Assembly: GCF_029962835.1 (NCBI RefSeq)
Contig: NC_080579.1
Span: 77,498,459 to 77,562,458 of the forward strand
From: Magnolia sinica
Taxonomy: Eukaryota; Streptophyta; Magnoliopsida; Magnoliales; Magnoliaceae
Direction: 5' to 3'
DNA length: 64,000 bases
The position numbers were made by a program, and so were the translations under genes. Below the pieces are notes generated by a model, which was not told the DNA's origin, ran no database searches, and worked only from the letters and a program-made list of their open reading frames with translations. Positions 23,886 to 34,021 of this stretch are shown piece after piece. Numbering within the stretch: the stretch's first letter is position 1; each line of letters begins with the position of its first letter.

Positions 23886-25080
23886 CTTGGCACTCCATCA
23901 TATGCATTATAGGAGTGAATCCTATTGTTTCTAGTGATAGAATGGGCCCACTAGGTGGACCACACCAGTATGTTGGGTCAGATCTGTATGTGGCCATCTG
24001 AAGATCAGACTGGCCTGATTTTGTGCTATTTGACCTTCATGGTGGGTCTAGGGTTGTCCAAGGTTCTCGGTCATCTGCACTTAGGTTTGGGCCCAGGTTT
24101 AAATTTTTAATGGGCCCCACTGAGGTCAGTTTAGGTCCACTCAAATCTGGCACTCTAATTATTCTTTGGACCAACATCTAACCTCCATGGGGCCTACTTT
24201 CAGTGATTTAAAAAAAAAAAGGTCCGTCCAGTGGGCATTACCATGGATGGACCCACTTTGTGATCCCTACCGAGCCCACCATCGACTGGCTATGGCTCAG
24301 GAAACACAAATGGCCCGTTTTTCATGGTGGGGTGTGCCCCACCAAGAAATCCACTTCAAGGTGGATCCAGGATAGGTTGGGTTGGGGTTGGGTTAAGTCA
24401 AAATAAGCCAACCCATGTATTAAATGGATTGGGTCTTACCATCTGAGAACCTGACCAAGGAAACTCCTGGGCCAGGTTTGGGTCGGACAAGGCATTTCAG
24501 TAATGATCTTTGCGTCTACTGGACCCCAAACCGAGTATCGAATGGTGGACGCTCGATCAACACTGTTTCCCTGTGGTGTGGTTCACCTGAGATTTGGGTC
24601 TACCTAATTTTCGGGGTACGGCCCATACACAGTGGGACACAACAGACCAATGGCCTCGATTACCTACTTGTCAGGAGTGAATGCTGGCGTCTGCTCGGCA
24701 AAAACGAGGTCCTTTTTCATGAGAAATGATCACACAACGTTGTATGATGTGTCACGTTTCTATGACATCCGATCCGTTAAAAAGGTGGGCCCGAGCTAGA
24801 AACATCATACGTGCAGAGAACAAGGGTAGTCCATTCATCAGCGGCCTACAATGTTGAAATCAATGTAAATCCAGTGGTCTTTTTGCATGTATGTGTGTGT
24901 CGCCTACCTGAAGAGCGATTGTTCCTATTTTTCTTCGAGATAACCTTCACGGTATGGTCCACCATTTTAACTGTCCGGATTTTCAAATGAAGTGCCACGT
25001 ATGCGAAAAACACTAGCACTGTATGTCAAGCTAACGTACATAGTTGCAAGAGATCACCTCCCTTTCATTCATTTTTTCGG
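23886..25080. repeat. Dispersed GTGGGCC-type repeats, no gene
   Basis: Pieces such as 'gtgggcccgagc', 'gtggtgtggttcacctgagatttggg' and 'caacggttaggatgg'-like words belong to the same fold-back family. Open frames of 70-100 codons here are broken repeat sequence, with no recognisable domain. Confidence 0.45.
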
Positions 25081-25600
25081 AGGGAGCGGATTAGGAGGGG
25101 CGGGCCTTACCCAACACGGTGCATCCCTGATCGTAGACCCAACTTGATGTTTTTTGTAGTATATCCACGCCGTCCATCCGTTTTTTCAGATTATTTTAGG
25201 ACATGAGACCACAAATAAATAAGATCCAAATCTCATTCAGACCACACTACTGGAAATAGCGTTGATTGACAATTAAAAACTTCTCTTGGACAAAAACGTT
25301 TTGGATCAAGATAATCTTTGTTTTCATTTTCCTTCATCCAGGTATGTGTGATGTTATCAACGGTTAGGATGGCAGATAAACATTACGTTGGCCCTAGGAA
25401 GTTTTCAATGGTGGATGTTCAATCACCACTGTTTCTTGTAGTGTGGTCCAACCGAGATTTTTATCTCCTTCAAGTCTAGGATTATTCCCTAAAATGAGCT
25501 GGAAATTTGGATGGACAGCATGGATATACTTCACATATATCAAGGTGGGCCGCACGATCACCAGCCCCCTGGCTGATGATCGGAACCGTTCATTTTGCGT
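25081..25600. mobile_element. Fold-back MITE, Mutator-like family
   Basis: It starts with 'ggagcggattagga', like the element at 26965, followed by 'ccgtccatccgttttttcag'. The right arm mirrors this with 'ctaaaatgagctgga', 'tggatggacagcatgg' and 'aaggtgggcc'. Central words 'aaaacttctc' and 'ggttttcaatggtgg'-like sequence also match other copies. The right terminus is not clean, so no target duplication is claimed. Confidence 0.55.
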
Positions 25601-25909
25601 ATTTCTCTTTTGATGGGGAATAAATTCTAAATTTCAATTCTTCTCATACGTTTGTCTGTCGTCCAATGTTTCAAAGGTTAGCATTCTTTTGTCTCTATGA
25701 ATTCAGCCATATAATATTCACGGTGGGCTCCATCAAATCAACGGTTTGGATCACTGGACCATGCCTCGAAAATTATGAAATCTGGCCAAGGAGCAGCCTC
25801 CCTACCAAAAAACAGAAGTTGGGTCCATTCCATAAAGATCCGATCCCCACGCGGAAGATCCGAGTCGAAAGGACGCGAGTTTCCCGCAATACCTGTTCAA
25901 CACGACGCT

Positions 25910-26345
25910 CTATGGGGCCCACTGAGATGTCCGTGTAAAATCCACTCCACCCATCACTTTCATCAGATTGTTTCACGACGAAAACCAAAAAATAAGACAG
26001 ATCCATGACTTAAGTGGGCCACACCTTAGGAAACAGTCGGGATGGAAATGATTACCATTGAAATCTTCTTGGGGCTCACCCGTGATGCGTATATGCCATC
26101 CAATCCGTCCAAACGTTGTTTCCCACCAGGGTGAAGGGAAAAACATAAATATAAACCTGATCCAAAACTTATGTGGGCCCCAAAAAGGTTTCAATGGTGG
26201 ATGTTCAGTCTCCAATCTTTTTTGTGGTGTGGCCCATTTGGGAAATAAAACTGACTCTTATTTTTCGTCTCATACTATCATGAGATGAATAAACTGATGG
26301 ACGGAGTAGATTTTACAAGGATATCTCGATAGGCCCCAGATTCAT
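25910..26345. mobile_element. Fold-back MITE upstream of the polcalcin gene
   Basis: The left arm 'tatggggcccactgagatg' ... 'gtgggccacacc' is mirrored by the right arm 'gtgtggcccattt' ... 'tgatggacggagtagat' ... 'ataggccccaga'. Interior words ('accattgaaatcttcttgggg', 'gtttcaatggtggatgttcag') match the same family elsewhere. It ends about 110 bp before the TATA-like box of the EF-hand gene, so it lies in the proximal promoter region. Confidence 0.55.
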
Positions 26346-26452
26346 GTTGCAGGAGCTCCCTGAAATAGGTGTTGTATGAAAGTCGCGTCCGAGTCCAAAG
26401 GACGATTGGATTGGACCCGATCCGACCCTTTCGACCCACCACATCTCACTCA

Positions 26453-26460
26453 TTTAAAAG
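26453..26460 (+). promoter_or_regulatory. TATA-like box of the polcalcin gene
   Basis: 'tttaaaag' lies about 105 bases before the start codon. Transcription would then start about 26480-26495, giving a short A/C-rich leader. It is inferred from sequence and spacing only. Confidence 0.5.
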
Positions 26461-26557
26461 GCCCATTCTCTCCTTTCAATGTCTCTAACTCCCTATCAAA
26501 AGATCAATCACACCCAACTCCATCATAATCCAAACAAAATCCAATCTGCATCCAAAC

Positions 26558-26812
26558 ATGGCCACTGACAATCAGTTCACGGCTGAGGTGGAAAGGATCT
26601 TTAAGCGATTCGATGCCAACGGTGACGGCAAGATCTCATCATCAGAGCTCGGAGACGTCCTCCGCAACCTTGGATCAGTGTCCGCCGATGAGATCCAACG
26701 GATGATGGCCGAGATCGACACGGACGGTGATGGATTCATCGATTTCAACGAGTTCACTTCCTTCTACCTTGCAAACACTGGACTCATGAAGGATGTATCC
26801 AAAATATTCTAA
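26558..26812 (+). CDS. Polcalcin-like two-EF-hand calcium-binding protein
   Basis: An 84-residue single-exon protein. EF-hand loop 1 is residues 19-30 (DANGDGKISSSE) and loop 2 residues 54-65 (DTDGDGFIDFNE). Both have acidic or oxygen-bearing residues at positions 1, 3, 5 and 12 and Gly at position 6, so both should bind calcium. The C-terminus 'NTGLMKDVSKIF' is the hallmark tail of polcalcins, small cytosolic pollen calcium sensors that include known pollen allergens; 80-86 residues is the usual size. The start is the first ATG after an A/C-rich leader, in context 'aaacATGGcc', with a TATA-like box at 26453. It is the only intact host gene in 64 kb and is bracketed by fold-back transposons. 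Pollen expression is inferred from the family. Confidence 0.96.
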   Translation: MATDNQFTAEVERIFKRFDANGDGKISSSELGDVLRNLGSVSADEIQRMMAEIDTDGDGFIDFNEFTSFYLANTGLMKDVSKIF

Positions 26813-26955
26813 GTCTTGCTTCTTCTTTTTTTTGACATTATTATCCATCCGGCTTTCTTTTAATGCCGTGTTTTTTTAAGGTATTAGTGTATTTGCCAAC
26901 TTCTTCAGTCGAGGGTATTTTGGTCAATTGATTAAAGAAATGCTAATTGTTGTAT
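26813..26955 (+). other. 3' flank of the polcalcin gene
   Basis: A T-rich tract follows the stop codon, and 'attaaagaaatg' near 26930 could serve as a poly(A) signal. The transcript end would then fall just before the MITE at 26965. No canonical AATAAA was seen. Confidence 0.35.
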
Positions 26956-26964
26956 CTTTGTCAC

Positions 26965-27493
26965 CGGAGCGGATTAAGTGAGACCCCGGCCTCATCCAAG
27001 ACGGTACGGATCTTACAATGGGGCCCACCTTAATGTATGTATTCTGTATCCACTCCGTCCATCCGTTTTTTCAGATCATTTTATGGAATTGTTCCAAAAA
27101 TGAAGAAGATTCAATTATCAGGTGGACCATACCATAGCAAACAGTGTTGATTGAACGTCCTACCATTAAAAACTTCTTAAGGCGCAGATTAATGTTTCCC
27201 TAGTGTTTATTTTCCATCCAATCTGTTGATAAGGTCACATAAGCCGGGATGAATTGAAAAAATAAATATCATCTTGATTCAAAACTTTCGTGGCCCATTA
27301 ATATTCAATCACCACTGTTACTAAAGGTATGGTCCATCTTATAATTGGATCTTCTTCATTTTTTAGATACTGCCCTAAAATGATCTGAAAAAACAGACGG
27401 ACGGTATGGATACATAATTAATGCATCAATGTGGGTCCCACGGTAAGGGCCACACCATCTTGGGTTAGTCGGGGTCTCACCTAATCCGCTCTC
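26965..27493. mobile_element. Mutator-type fold-back MITE with 9-bp target duplication
   Basis: A perfect 9-bp duplication ctttgtcac lies at 26956-26964 and 27494-27502. Terminal repeats read GGAGCGGATTAAGTGAGACC and, from the other end, GAGAGCGGATTAGGTGAGAC; similarity between the arms extends about 200 bp ('ccgtccatccgttttttcag' against 'ctgaaaaaacagacggacgg'). A 9-bp duplication is typical of Mutator-like elements. It has no coding capacity, so it would rely on a transposase elsewhere. It defines the termini of the repeat family scattered through this window. Confidence 0.88.
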
Positions 27494-27559
27494 CTTTGTC
27501 ACTGAAATGGATGAATGAGAATTAGTTTCGGTGCTTGTTTGAATAGAGGATTACCACAT

Positions 27560-27945
27560 GAATATATTGCGGTGCCGATTCGGTAGTGCTTCATTACACC
27601 ACCATGATGTATGTGCTTTATCTAATCTGTCCATTTATTTTTTTTCAAAAAATGAAATAGATCCAAATCTCAGGTGGACCACAACGGAGGAAATATTGGT
27701 GTTCGAAACACTCACCATTAAAAGTTTCTTGAAGACCACGAAAGTTTTAGATCAAGCTGATATTTGCATTTTACCTTGATCAAGAAAGGTTGGCATTGGA
27801 AAGTTTTTAATGATGGGCATTCAATCACCTTTGTTCCTGTGATGTGGTCCACCTAAGATTTGGATCTACCTCATTGTGAAAAATAAATAGACACATACAT
27901 CATGGTGGGCTTAGAGAGCTTTTCTAGCATTGGGTGCCAGGTCTA
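27560..27945. mobile_element. Fold-back element of the same dispersed family
   Basis: The left arm ('aatctgtccatttattttttt', 'gatccaaatctcaggtggacc') and right arm ('gtggtccacctaagatttgg', 'agacacatacatcatggtggg') mirror each other around 'gatcaagctgatatttgcat'. The ends are degraded and no target duplication was found. Confidence 0.5.
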
Positions 27946-28289
27946 TAAATTTCACTGCCAATTTCTTATTTTCAAAACATATGCATTTAACCCACGATTG
28001 TCATATTATGGTTGTAAAATTGTAACCATGTAATAATTGGCCATCCAAATAAGCCCTAAAAGGTGATTTGTGCTAAGGATTATGTCTAGCTTGGGCACAT
28101 CAGCAAAAGGCCCACAAGCCAATCCACCCATCAGGTGGTGGGCCACATGTATATTAATCATTCTCAACAAACAAACGAAGGGCTTATAAGTAACTTTTAT
28201 TAACTTTTTATGATTTTCTGCTTTTTAACCTACGTTGTTGTTTTGATGAAAATATGTAAATGCCCTTCTAAGGTTGGGTTCCTCGAGGC

Positions 28290-28975
28290 TAGTTAAGGCT
28301 TATTTGGGAGCTTATAAATGAAGGTAAATAGGAAAGGGAATTAGAGTTAAATGAATTTGCAGTGACTGGCTTATTCAATTGTGTTTGGATGGGATAGAAT
28401 GCATTTGAATATTTCATCATGTTCACACAGGCATATGTAATATTCCATATTAGTTTTAATATCCTAAATTAATGTACATATGTGATATTTAACAAAATGA
28501 TTATAATAAGCATATTGAAATATATATTTTGACCAAAATCGAAGAAATTTTGAGCTTCGAGTGGGCTACAAAAGTAAAGATCACAAACAAGCAAATTGCC
28601 AATATTTTTTAACTGTTCATGTAGATTATTAACATTTGGATGGTTTAGATCATTCTGTTGGTATAATTTTAGTGATGTACCCAATAATTGAATTATTTTT
28701 TAGTATCATCAATGTACCACATGTATGGTGGACATGTATATAGTGACACCCTTTTTTACTCCAATAACTATCCAAGGGAGTTCGAAAAGTCATTTCATCC
28801 CATTTACTTCCTAATCCTCCCAATGAAAGAGAACTTCATTTACAACCCCATTACTCATTTTATTTCATTTCCATGCATTTACTCCCATCCAAACGTACCT
28901 CAAATACTGTTTACTCTCAATTCCTCCCGTATACCTCCATTTACTCCCATCCAAATGGCCCCAAGTAATTTGATC
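28290..28975. repeat. Tourist-like or hAT-like repeat remnants
   Basis: The right side ends in 'ttactcccatccaaatggcccc', and internal words 'gtttggatgggat' and 'atccaaacgtacc' are inverted with respect to each other, as in MITEs with GGGGC...TTTGG ends. The frame of about 139 codons at 28688 runs through this inverted repeat and has no domain, so I do not call it a gene. No certain left end. Confidence 0.35.
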
Positions 28976-29479
28976 CAAAAACATCACCTTCCTCGGAGTC
29001 ATTGTATCCAATTTTTAAAAGACACGAATTTTGTAGAGAGTCCACGTCACAAAAAGCTGTGTGAGGCCTACAATGACTTTTATGTGACATCTAATTCGTA
29101 CATTTAAGCCAATTCATACTTACCAATTGAGAACTCAAGTGGACCATAACATGGGGAAAAGTAGAGATTGGGTACACCTATAATTGAATTTAAGGTTGAT
29201 CGAGACGACTGCGAAAGTTGATCCAGTTGATATGACTCGATCGAGTAAGTCACTTGGTCAACCTCTCTTTGTTATAAAAGTAAGACTAGGAGAAGCTAAG
29301 GCCATCTATGGCTTTTGTGCTTGGCTTGCATCATGCTGCACTTGGTCTGAAATATCAGGCCTAAGGGCTGGACTCAAGCTTAAAATTCAAGCCCGCATAT
29401 TTACAAGGGCGAGCTTGTACCATAGTAGCTTATCGGCCTGGTCGGAGTACATACTAGTCAGCCCATCAGGATCCGCCTA

Positions 29480-30245
29480 GATAATAATTCTTAACCATGA
29501 TGGGTAATGGAAGGCTCGGGAGGGCCACCATAATGTTCATGTGAAATCCACCCAAACCACCAAGTGGGTTATCCGATGTTAGATCTAGGGTGCAAAAATT
29601 AGCCTCATCTGTGATTTAGGTAGACCGTACAAATGGAAATAGTGCATAGGGCAACGATAACCCTATAAATTGTTTTACTTGGTATGGCCCACAAGAATCA
29701 CATATGGATTTGTTTTTTCGCCCCATGCCTAAATTTTAGTGTGAAATCTATTAGATGAAGTGGATTTTATTATTATATAACCATCGGCTTTGTAATATAT
29801 CAAGGGTAGATGTATCTCTCCCAACTGCTTCCCTTGGTGTGGCCCACATGAATCATAGGTCAACCTGATTTTTTTTTACCCTGGGCCTAAGGTGGGATTG
29901 CATATCTAACTGTCGAAGTGGATTTCACCTACACATTCTAGTGAGCCCCATCAAAATTCAAGGGTGGTCTCCTCCCCACTGTTTCAAATATGAAAAAAAA
30001 TGAAATTTTAGAGGCCCATTGGTGAGTTCTACTCCAACTATTAGACATGTAATCCCACTTTAGGCCCCGGTGAAAAAAAAAAAAAAAAAATTTGTTGACT
30101 TGTGATTCATGTGAGCTAGATTGAAGGAATCTATTGGGTGAGAGATGTCCACTGTTGCCGTAAATGGATGTTGAGTGGCAAATATTGTATATTTTTTTCC
30201 ATTTATATCTTGGTTTTATGAGCATGATATTGCTTAATGGTATAT
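29480..30245. repeat. Fold-back repeats, no gene
   Basis: 'gggccaccataatgttcatgtg' and 'gtgtggcccacatgaatcat' style arms with 'gtggatttcacctac' / 'gtgaaatccacccaa' in inverted relation suggest a further non-autonomous element. Low-complexity A and T runs interrupt it near 29990 and 30070. Confidence 0.45.
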
Positions 30246-30249
30246 TTTA

Positions 30250-30900
30250 TCCATGTTTGTGTTGCAACGTGAGTTTAAGAGCTTGGATTAAAAACGAATG
30301 TTAAAAGCATGGATTTGATGCTCAAGAATCACCAAGTAAAAGAATGGATCATTAGAGACCAAGAATGAAAATTTCATGACCTCAAGATCCAAAGAAACCA
30401 AGTGGGGTTGCAAGGAAATTGGACGTATAAATAGAGAAATCAACAAGAAGTCCTTTTCGATGACATCGACCACCTTTCGATGACATCGAAGCCCTGTTCG
30501 ATGAATCGAAGTCAGTTCGATTGCATTAATTTTTACACTGATTTTTGGAAAAGCTTGCTGGACAGATTGGAGCATATTCTCGATGAGTCGAAGACCGATC
30601 GATGACAAGGTTCGATGACATCGAAGACCCCTTCGATGACATCGATTTTCACAAGAAAATTGAGTCTGGTCGTTGAACTCTCTAGACTTATTTTGCAATA
30701 GATCAAAAGACCTGTCGATGAATCGAATGATTCTTTGATGACATCGAAGGCTGTTCAATGTCATCGAAGGGTTTACGCGGAGCCTACGCGGAGTGAGAAA
30801 ATTTGATGCGCTTTTCAGATTCTTCAAACCAATTTGAAAGAGGGAGTTCCCCACTTATAAATAGGGCTTCACAAGGCATTCCTAAGCATTGGATGCCACA
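30250..30900 (+). repeat. LTR-like block with TCGATGACATCGA palindromes and TATA box
   Basis: Between about 30450 and 30790 there are roughly ten imperfect palindromes of the type 'ttcgatgacatcgaa' or 'ttcgatgaatcgaag'. A TATA box 'cttataaatagg' follows at about 30855. The arrangement parallels the solo LTR at 57057-59051 (array, then 'ctataaatagtg'), though the sequences differ. I infer the U3 of an old copia-type LTR. The 188-codon minus-strand frame crossing it is an artefact. Confidence 0.5.
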
Positions 30901-30963
30901 TTAAACTTTAGGCATGGGACTAGAAATGAGGTTCATTTGTCATTCAAGTGGGTCATACCAAGA

Positions 30964-31123
30964 TGGGTCCTTGCTCTTGCTCGGGTGGTAGACTCTTAGG
31001 AGTTTCAACCCTTGGTCAAGGGTTCGAGTTCCCATAGGTGGTGAAATCCTACTACGGCGTGAGTGTGTGGTGGTGTGTGTGTGTGCGTGTGTTAAAAAAA
31101 AAAATTTTTTTTTTTAAAAAAAA
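30964..31123 (+). mobile_element. tRNA-derived SINE with target duplications
   Basis: An A-box-like 'ggtggtagactcttagg' (about 30983) and B box 'ggttcgagttccc' (about 31021) form an internal RNA polymerase III promoter. The body ends in GTGT repeats and a tail of A, then T, then A runs. Flanking direct repeats 'agtgggtcataccaaga' (about 30947-30963) and 'agtaggtcataccaaga' differ at one base, as expected of L1-type target-primed insertion. It encodes no protein. Confidence 0.88.
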
Positions 31124-31139
31124 AAGTAGGTCATACCAA

Positions 31140-32000
31140 GAAAAGCGCCTATATGTTATATCCAATTGTATGGTAAACATGTATATATAATTAGGGTTAA
31201 TATTTGGGCCCTACAACTAAAATGGGGCGACTCACCAGGTGGTCAGGTTGAATTTCAAATAAACATTAATGTAGGGCGTATATGAGCTGTTTGACTCCTT
31301 TGCTTTAATCCAACCCATGCCCCTTGTCCCACAATTTTCCAAGCTTCAACACACACTCTCTCTCTCTCTCTCAAACACTTGAGCTCGGCCTAGCATAAAA
31401 ATCTTACACTGGGCTTGGGATTGGTCTATGTTGAAAAATGCATATTGCACAATGCAACTATATTCTAGCGTACGTTTATTTTTATTTATTTTAAGTATTC
31501 AAGAATTTTAAATCTTCTTCCGCAATAAACACTTCAAATTTAATTATTAAAATATTGCATAAGGACGCAAATGAAGTCTTTGAGTTTACGTGGTGAATGT
31601 CATGTCAAGTTGAATTTTTGAGTTTATAAACTATGATTATGTTACCTCCGCTTGTTAGTTGAGCTAGCAAAAGTAATATAGCGTGTGTGAGTGATCCAAG
31701 ATCTTCATTGCTCAGTCATAAACAGACGCTGTTTCAATACTGAAATCATGGGACCAAGCTCTGACATGGTGCCATTGTGTTTGCAGTATGAGTGCATGCA
31801 TGTGTAAAAGATAAAGAAAAAGGATCATGCTTGTGTTTCCTAGTAAGTTGTACTAGTGAAAAAAAATATGGTATTATCATGTGTAAGTTTTTAAGTTCAA
31901 AAAATCAGGCTAATCCAAAATTCAAGTAAGCCACGCCAAAGGCCAGTGGACCTCACCTTATAAATGAATTGGTCCATATATAAATATAACCATACTCTAT
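31140..32000. other. No gene recognised
   Basis: AT-rich sequence with a (CT)n run at about 31355 and no open frame with recognisable domains. Confidence 0.3.
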
Positions 32001-32002
32001 AG

Positions 32003-32090
32003 TGATAGACTGACTAGGGTTTCAAAATGAGGTCAAGGGTTCAAGGACCCATTGTGATGTGAGTGCAGTAGTAGTGCGAGTGACATTTAA
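32003..32090 (+). repeat. Degraded SINE copy
   Basis: Matches the SINE at 30964 in order: 'gtgatagactgactagggtttcaa', 'ggtcaagggttcaaggaccc', 'gtgatgtgagtgcagtagtagtgcgagtg'. The B box is damaged ('ggttcaaggaccc'). No tail or target duplication remains. Confidence 0.6.
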
Positions 32091-32099
32091 CTTGTTGAT

Positions 32100-32331
32100 A
32101 AGGTTATGTAACAGCTTAATACAAAAATTTTGGTGGGCCACAAGTATTTTTTTAATGGTCAATCACCACAATTTTCCGTTTTCCTATGGTATGGTCCAAC
32201 TGAGATTCAGATCTGTTACATTTTTTTGCCTCATACCTTGAAATGACATAAAAAAAATGGATGGTCGGTGTGGATACAGATACAGATTATATACATTAAA
32301 GTGGGCCCCACGGTAAGAGCCACACGTCTTA
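32100..32331. mobile_element. Right arm of a fold-back MITE, interrupted by a Tourist MITE
   Basis: Words 'gtatggtccaactgagattcagatct', 'atggtcggtgtggat' and 'gtgggccccacggtaagagccacac' follow the same order as the right arm of the 26965-27493 element. The corresponding final part ('gcacctaatctgcccg') resumes at about 32764 after the Tourist insertion. Confidence 0.6.
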
Positions 32332-32760
32332 GGGGCTGTTTGGCGTGTGGGAATGGATGGGAATAGGTGGGAGTGGGTTTGTGAAACCCATAGATTTTCA
32401 GTTGCGACTGTTTGAGACTGTCGAAAAAAGTGAGTTTGTTGAGTTTCAAGCAGTGCCTGGCCGATGGAATTGGCGAATCCTTCCTTAGATGCAGCGCTTG
32501 GCTGATGGAATTCGCAAATCCATCCCTGGAGTACGAGTTGTAGGGTGAGAGTTGTTGAAACCTGCTCAATCAAAACATGACCGTAGGATGGGAGTTGTTG
32601 AAGCATGTTCATCCCATGTCATCCAAACAGTATATCACAAAATCTTATAAAATTACAAAATTTATGAAATTGCAAGACAATTTCTCGAAAAATCCACAGT
32701 TACTATTTTTTGAATTCCATCCCACCTAATCCCTCCTAATACCATGCGCCAAACACCCCC
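32332..32760. mobile_element. Tourist-like (PIF/Harbinger) MITE
   Basis: A 3-bp duplication tta flanks it (32329-32331, 32761-32763). Ends read GGGGCTGTTTGGCGTG and, from the other side, GGGGGTGTTTGGCGCATGG. At 429 bp without coding potential, it is a typical Tourist MITE mobilised in trans by a Harbinger transposase. Confidence 0.87.
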
Positions 32761-32799
32761 TTACATAATGCCGGGCAGCACCTAATCTGCCCGTTTGCC

Positions 32800-34021
32800 C
32801 TCAGAGATACCGAGTGAAGGGGCACGAATTGACGGATTTGACGTAAGGCATACAGACAGTGGTAGCCCACATTTTTATTCTTTTTGCACGGATTTCAATC
32901 TATTACTTTTTTCTTTTTTTTTTTGTTCTAAAACGTGGGAAGTCATCTTTCTCACTCGTGGCACACATGGATGACTTTGCAGCTTGTACCTTATCCAAAG
33001 CCATGTGTACATGCTGGCTTCCAATTCTTATCGTGCGCCTCTTACAGGGGAATCCAGACCATTGTTCTAGTGCGTCCCACCACATATGTACCATGCCCTA
33101 AAGATCTCCAAATAAGAAGATAATGCCAATCACTGGACATTTTCATTTGAACATGACCAGTTAGTTTTTCTTCGGTCTACCTGTATGGCGCAAAATGAAA
33201 AGCTTAGATTTTACCCAATAAAGTACATCTCTTCGGCATGGTTCATCCATAGCGTTAAACAACTGATCAATGGTCTGGATTACTGAACCATGGACCCCAC
33301 TTACCAGAATTAAAAATTGGCGTACAGTAAGGTGAATCCTGTAAGTCCTCTTTATACAAGAGCATGATTCGTACATGGGGCCATACTTCAGTGGCCCAAA
33401 CCATAGATCTCATGATGGCTTCCTTGAAAATCTTCAAAAATTTTGATCCTAACCATTAGATCAATGGCCCATGAAAAGATAGCTAAGGTGATATACTCAA
33501 AAGGAAATGAGTTTCATGAACAAAGTGTTAGTGTGGCAGATTTTTTGGGTGTCCTCCATTTACGTTGTGGCCTATAGTATGAACGGTTTGGATCATTAAA
33601 ACACATCTCACGTGTACGATTTATAGTCCGTCCATTTCTCCTCTGGAGGATGATAAAATTGTTGGTAGATATTTTTCCTTTTTAAAATTATAAACGTGGC
33701 CGCTCTTCAATCACGTGCATCCAAGAAGTTACGTCCCAACCGTAGACGTGGTGGGGTATGGCAGACAAGGACCATTCATATAGTAGTCCCTACAGTAGTC
33801 CGTTGGTTGAGCACCACTTTTCTTGGATGGGCCGTGGTCCAAAGATGACGCCAATCCATTGTCCCCAGATCATCGATTGGTGGTTCTTAAATGGACGGAT
33901 GAATTACAAAACAGTCAGCGGTCCACTTTCACCTGGACGAACGGACACATGCTTATACGACAGGATGACGCAGGAAAGGATAGATGACAATGATGGCCGT
34001 CTTAATCGAACGGTAAGCACC
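32800..34021. other. No gene; unclassified intergenic sequence
   Basis: Short repeat-derived words ('aacggtttggatcatt', 'gtgcatccaagaagttacgtcc') are present, and open frames under 140 codons show no domain. Nothing more can be supported. Confidence 0.3.

Noticed and set aside
26572-26757. Antisense frame over the polcalcin gene
   Set aside because: A mirror frame of a strongly coding EF-hand sequence; no independent support.
28688-29107. 139-codon plus-strand open frame
   Set aside because: It runs through an inverted-repeat MITE-like tract, has no recognisable domain, and its composition (Ile, Phe, Pro, Ser) reflects 'ttactcccatccaaa' repeats.
30288-30854. 188-codon minus-strand open frame
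   Set aside because: It coincides with the TCGA palindrome array of an LTR-like block; repeated 'CHR' words come from the DNA repeat, and no domain is visible.
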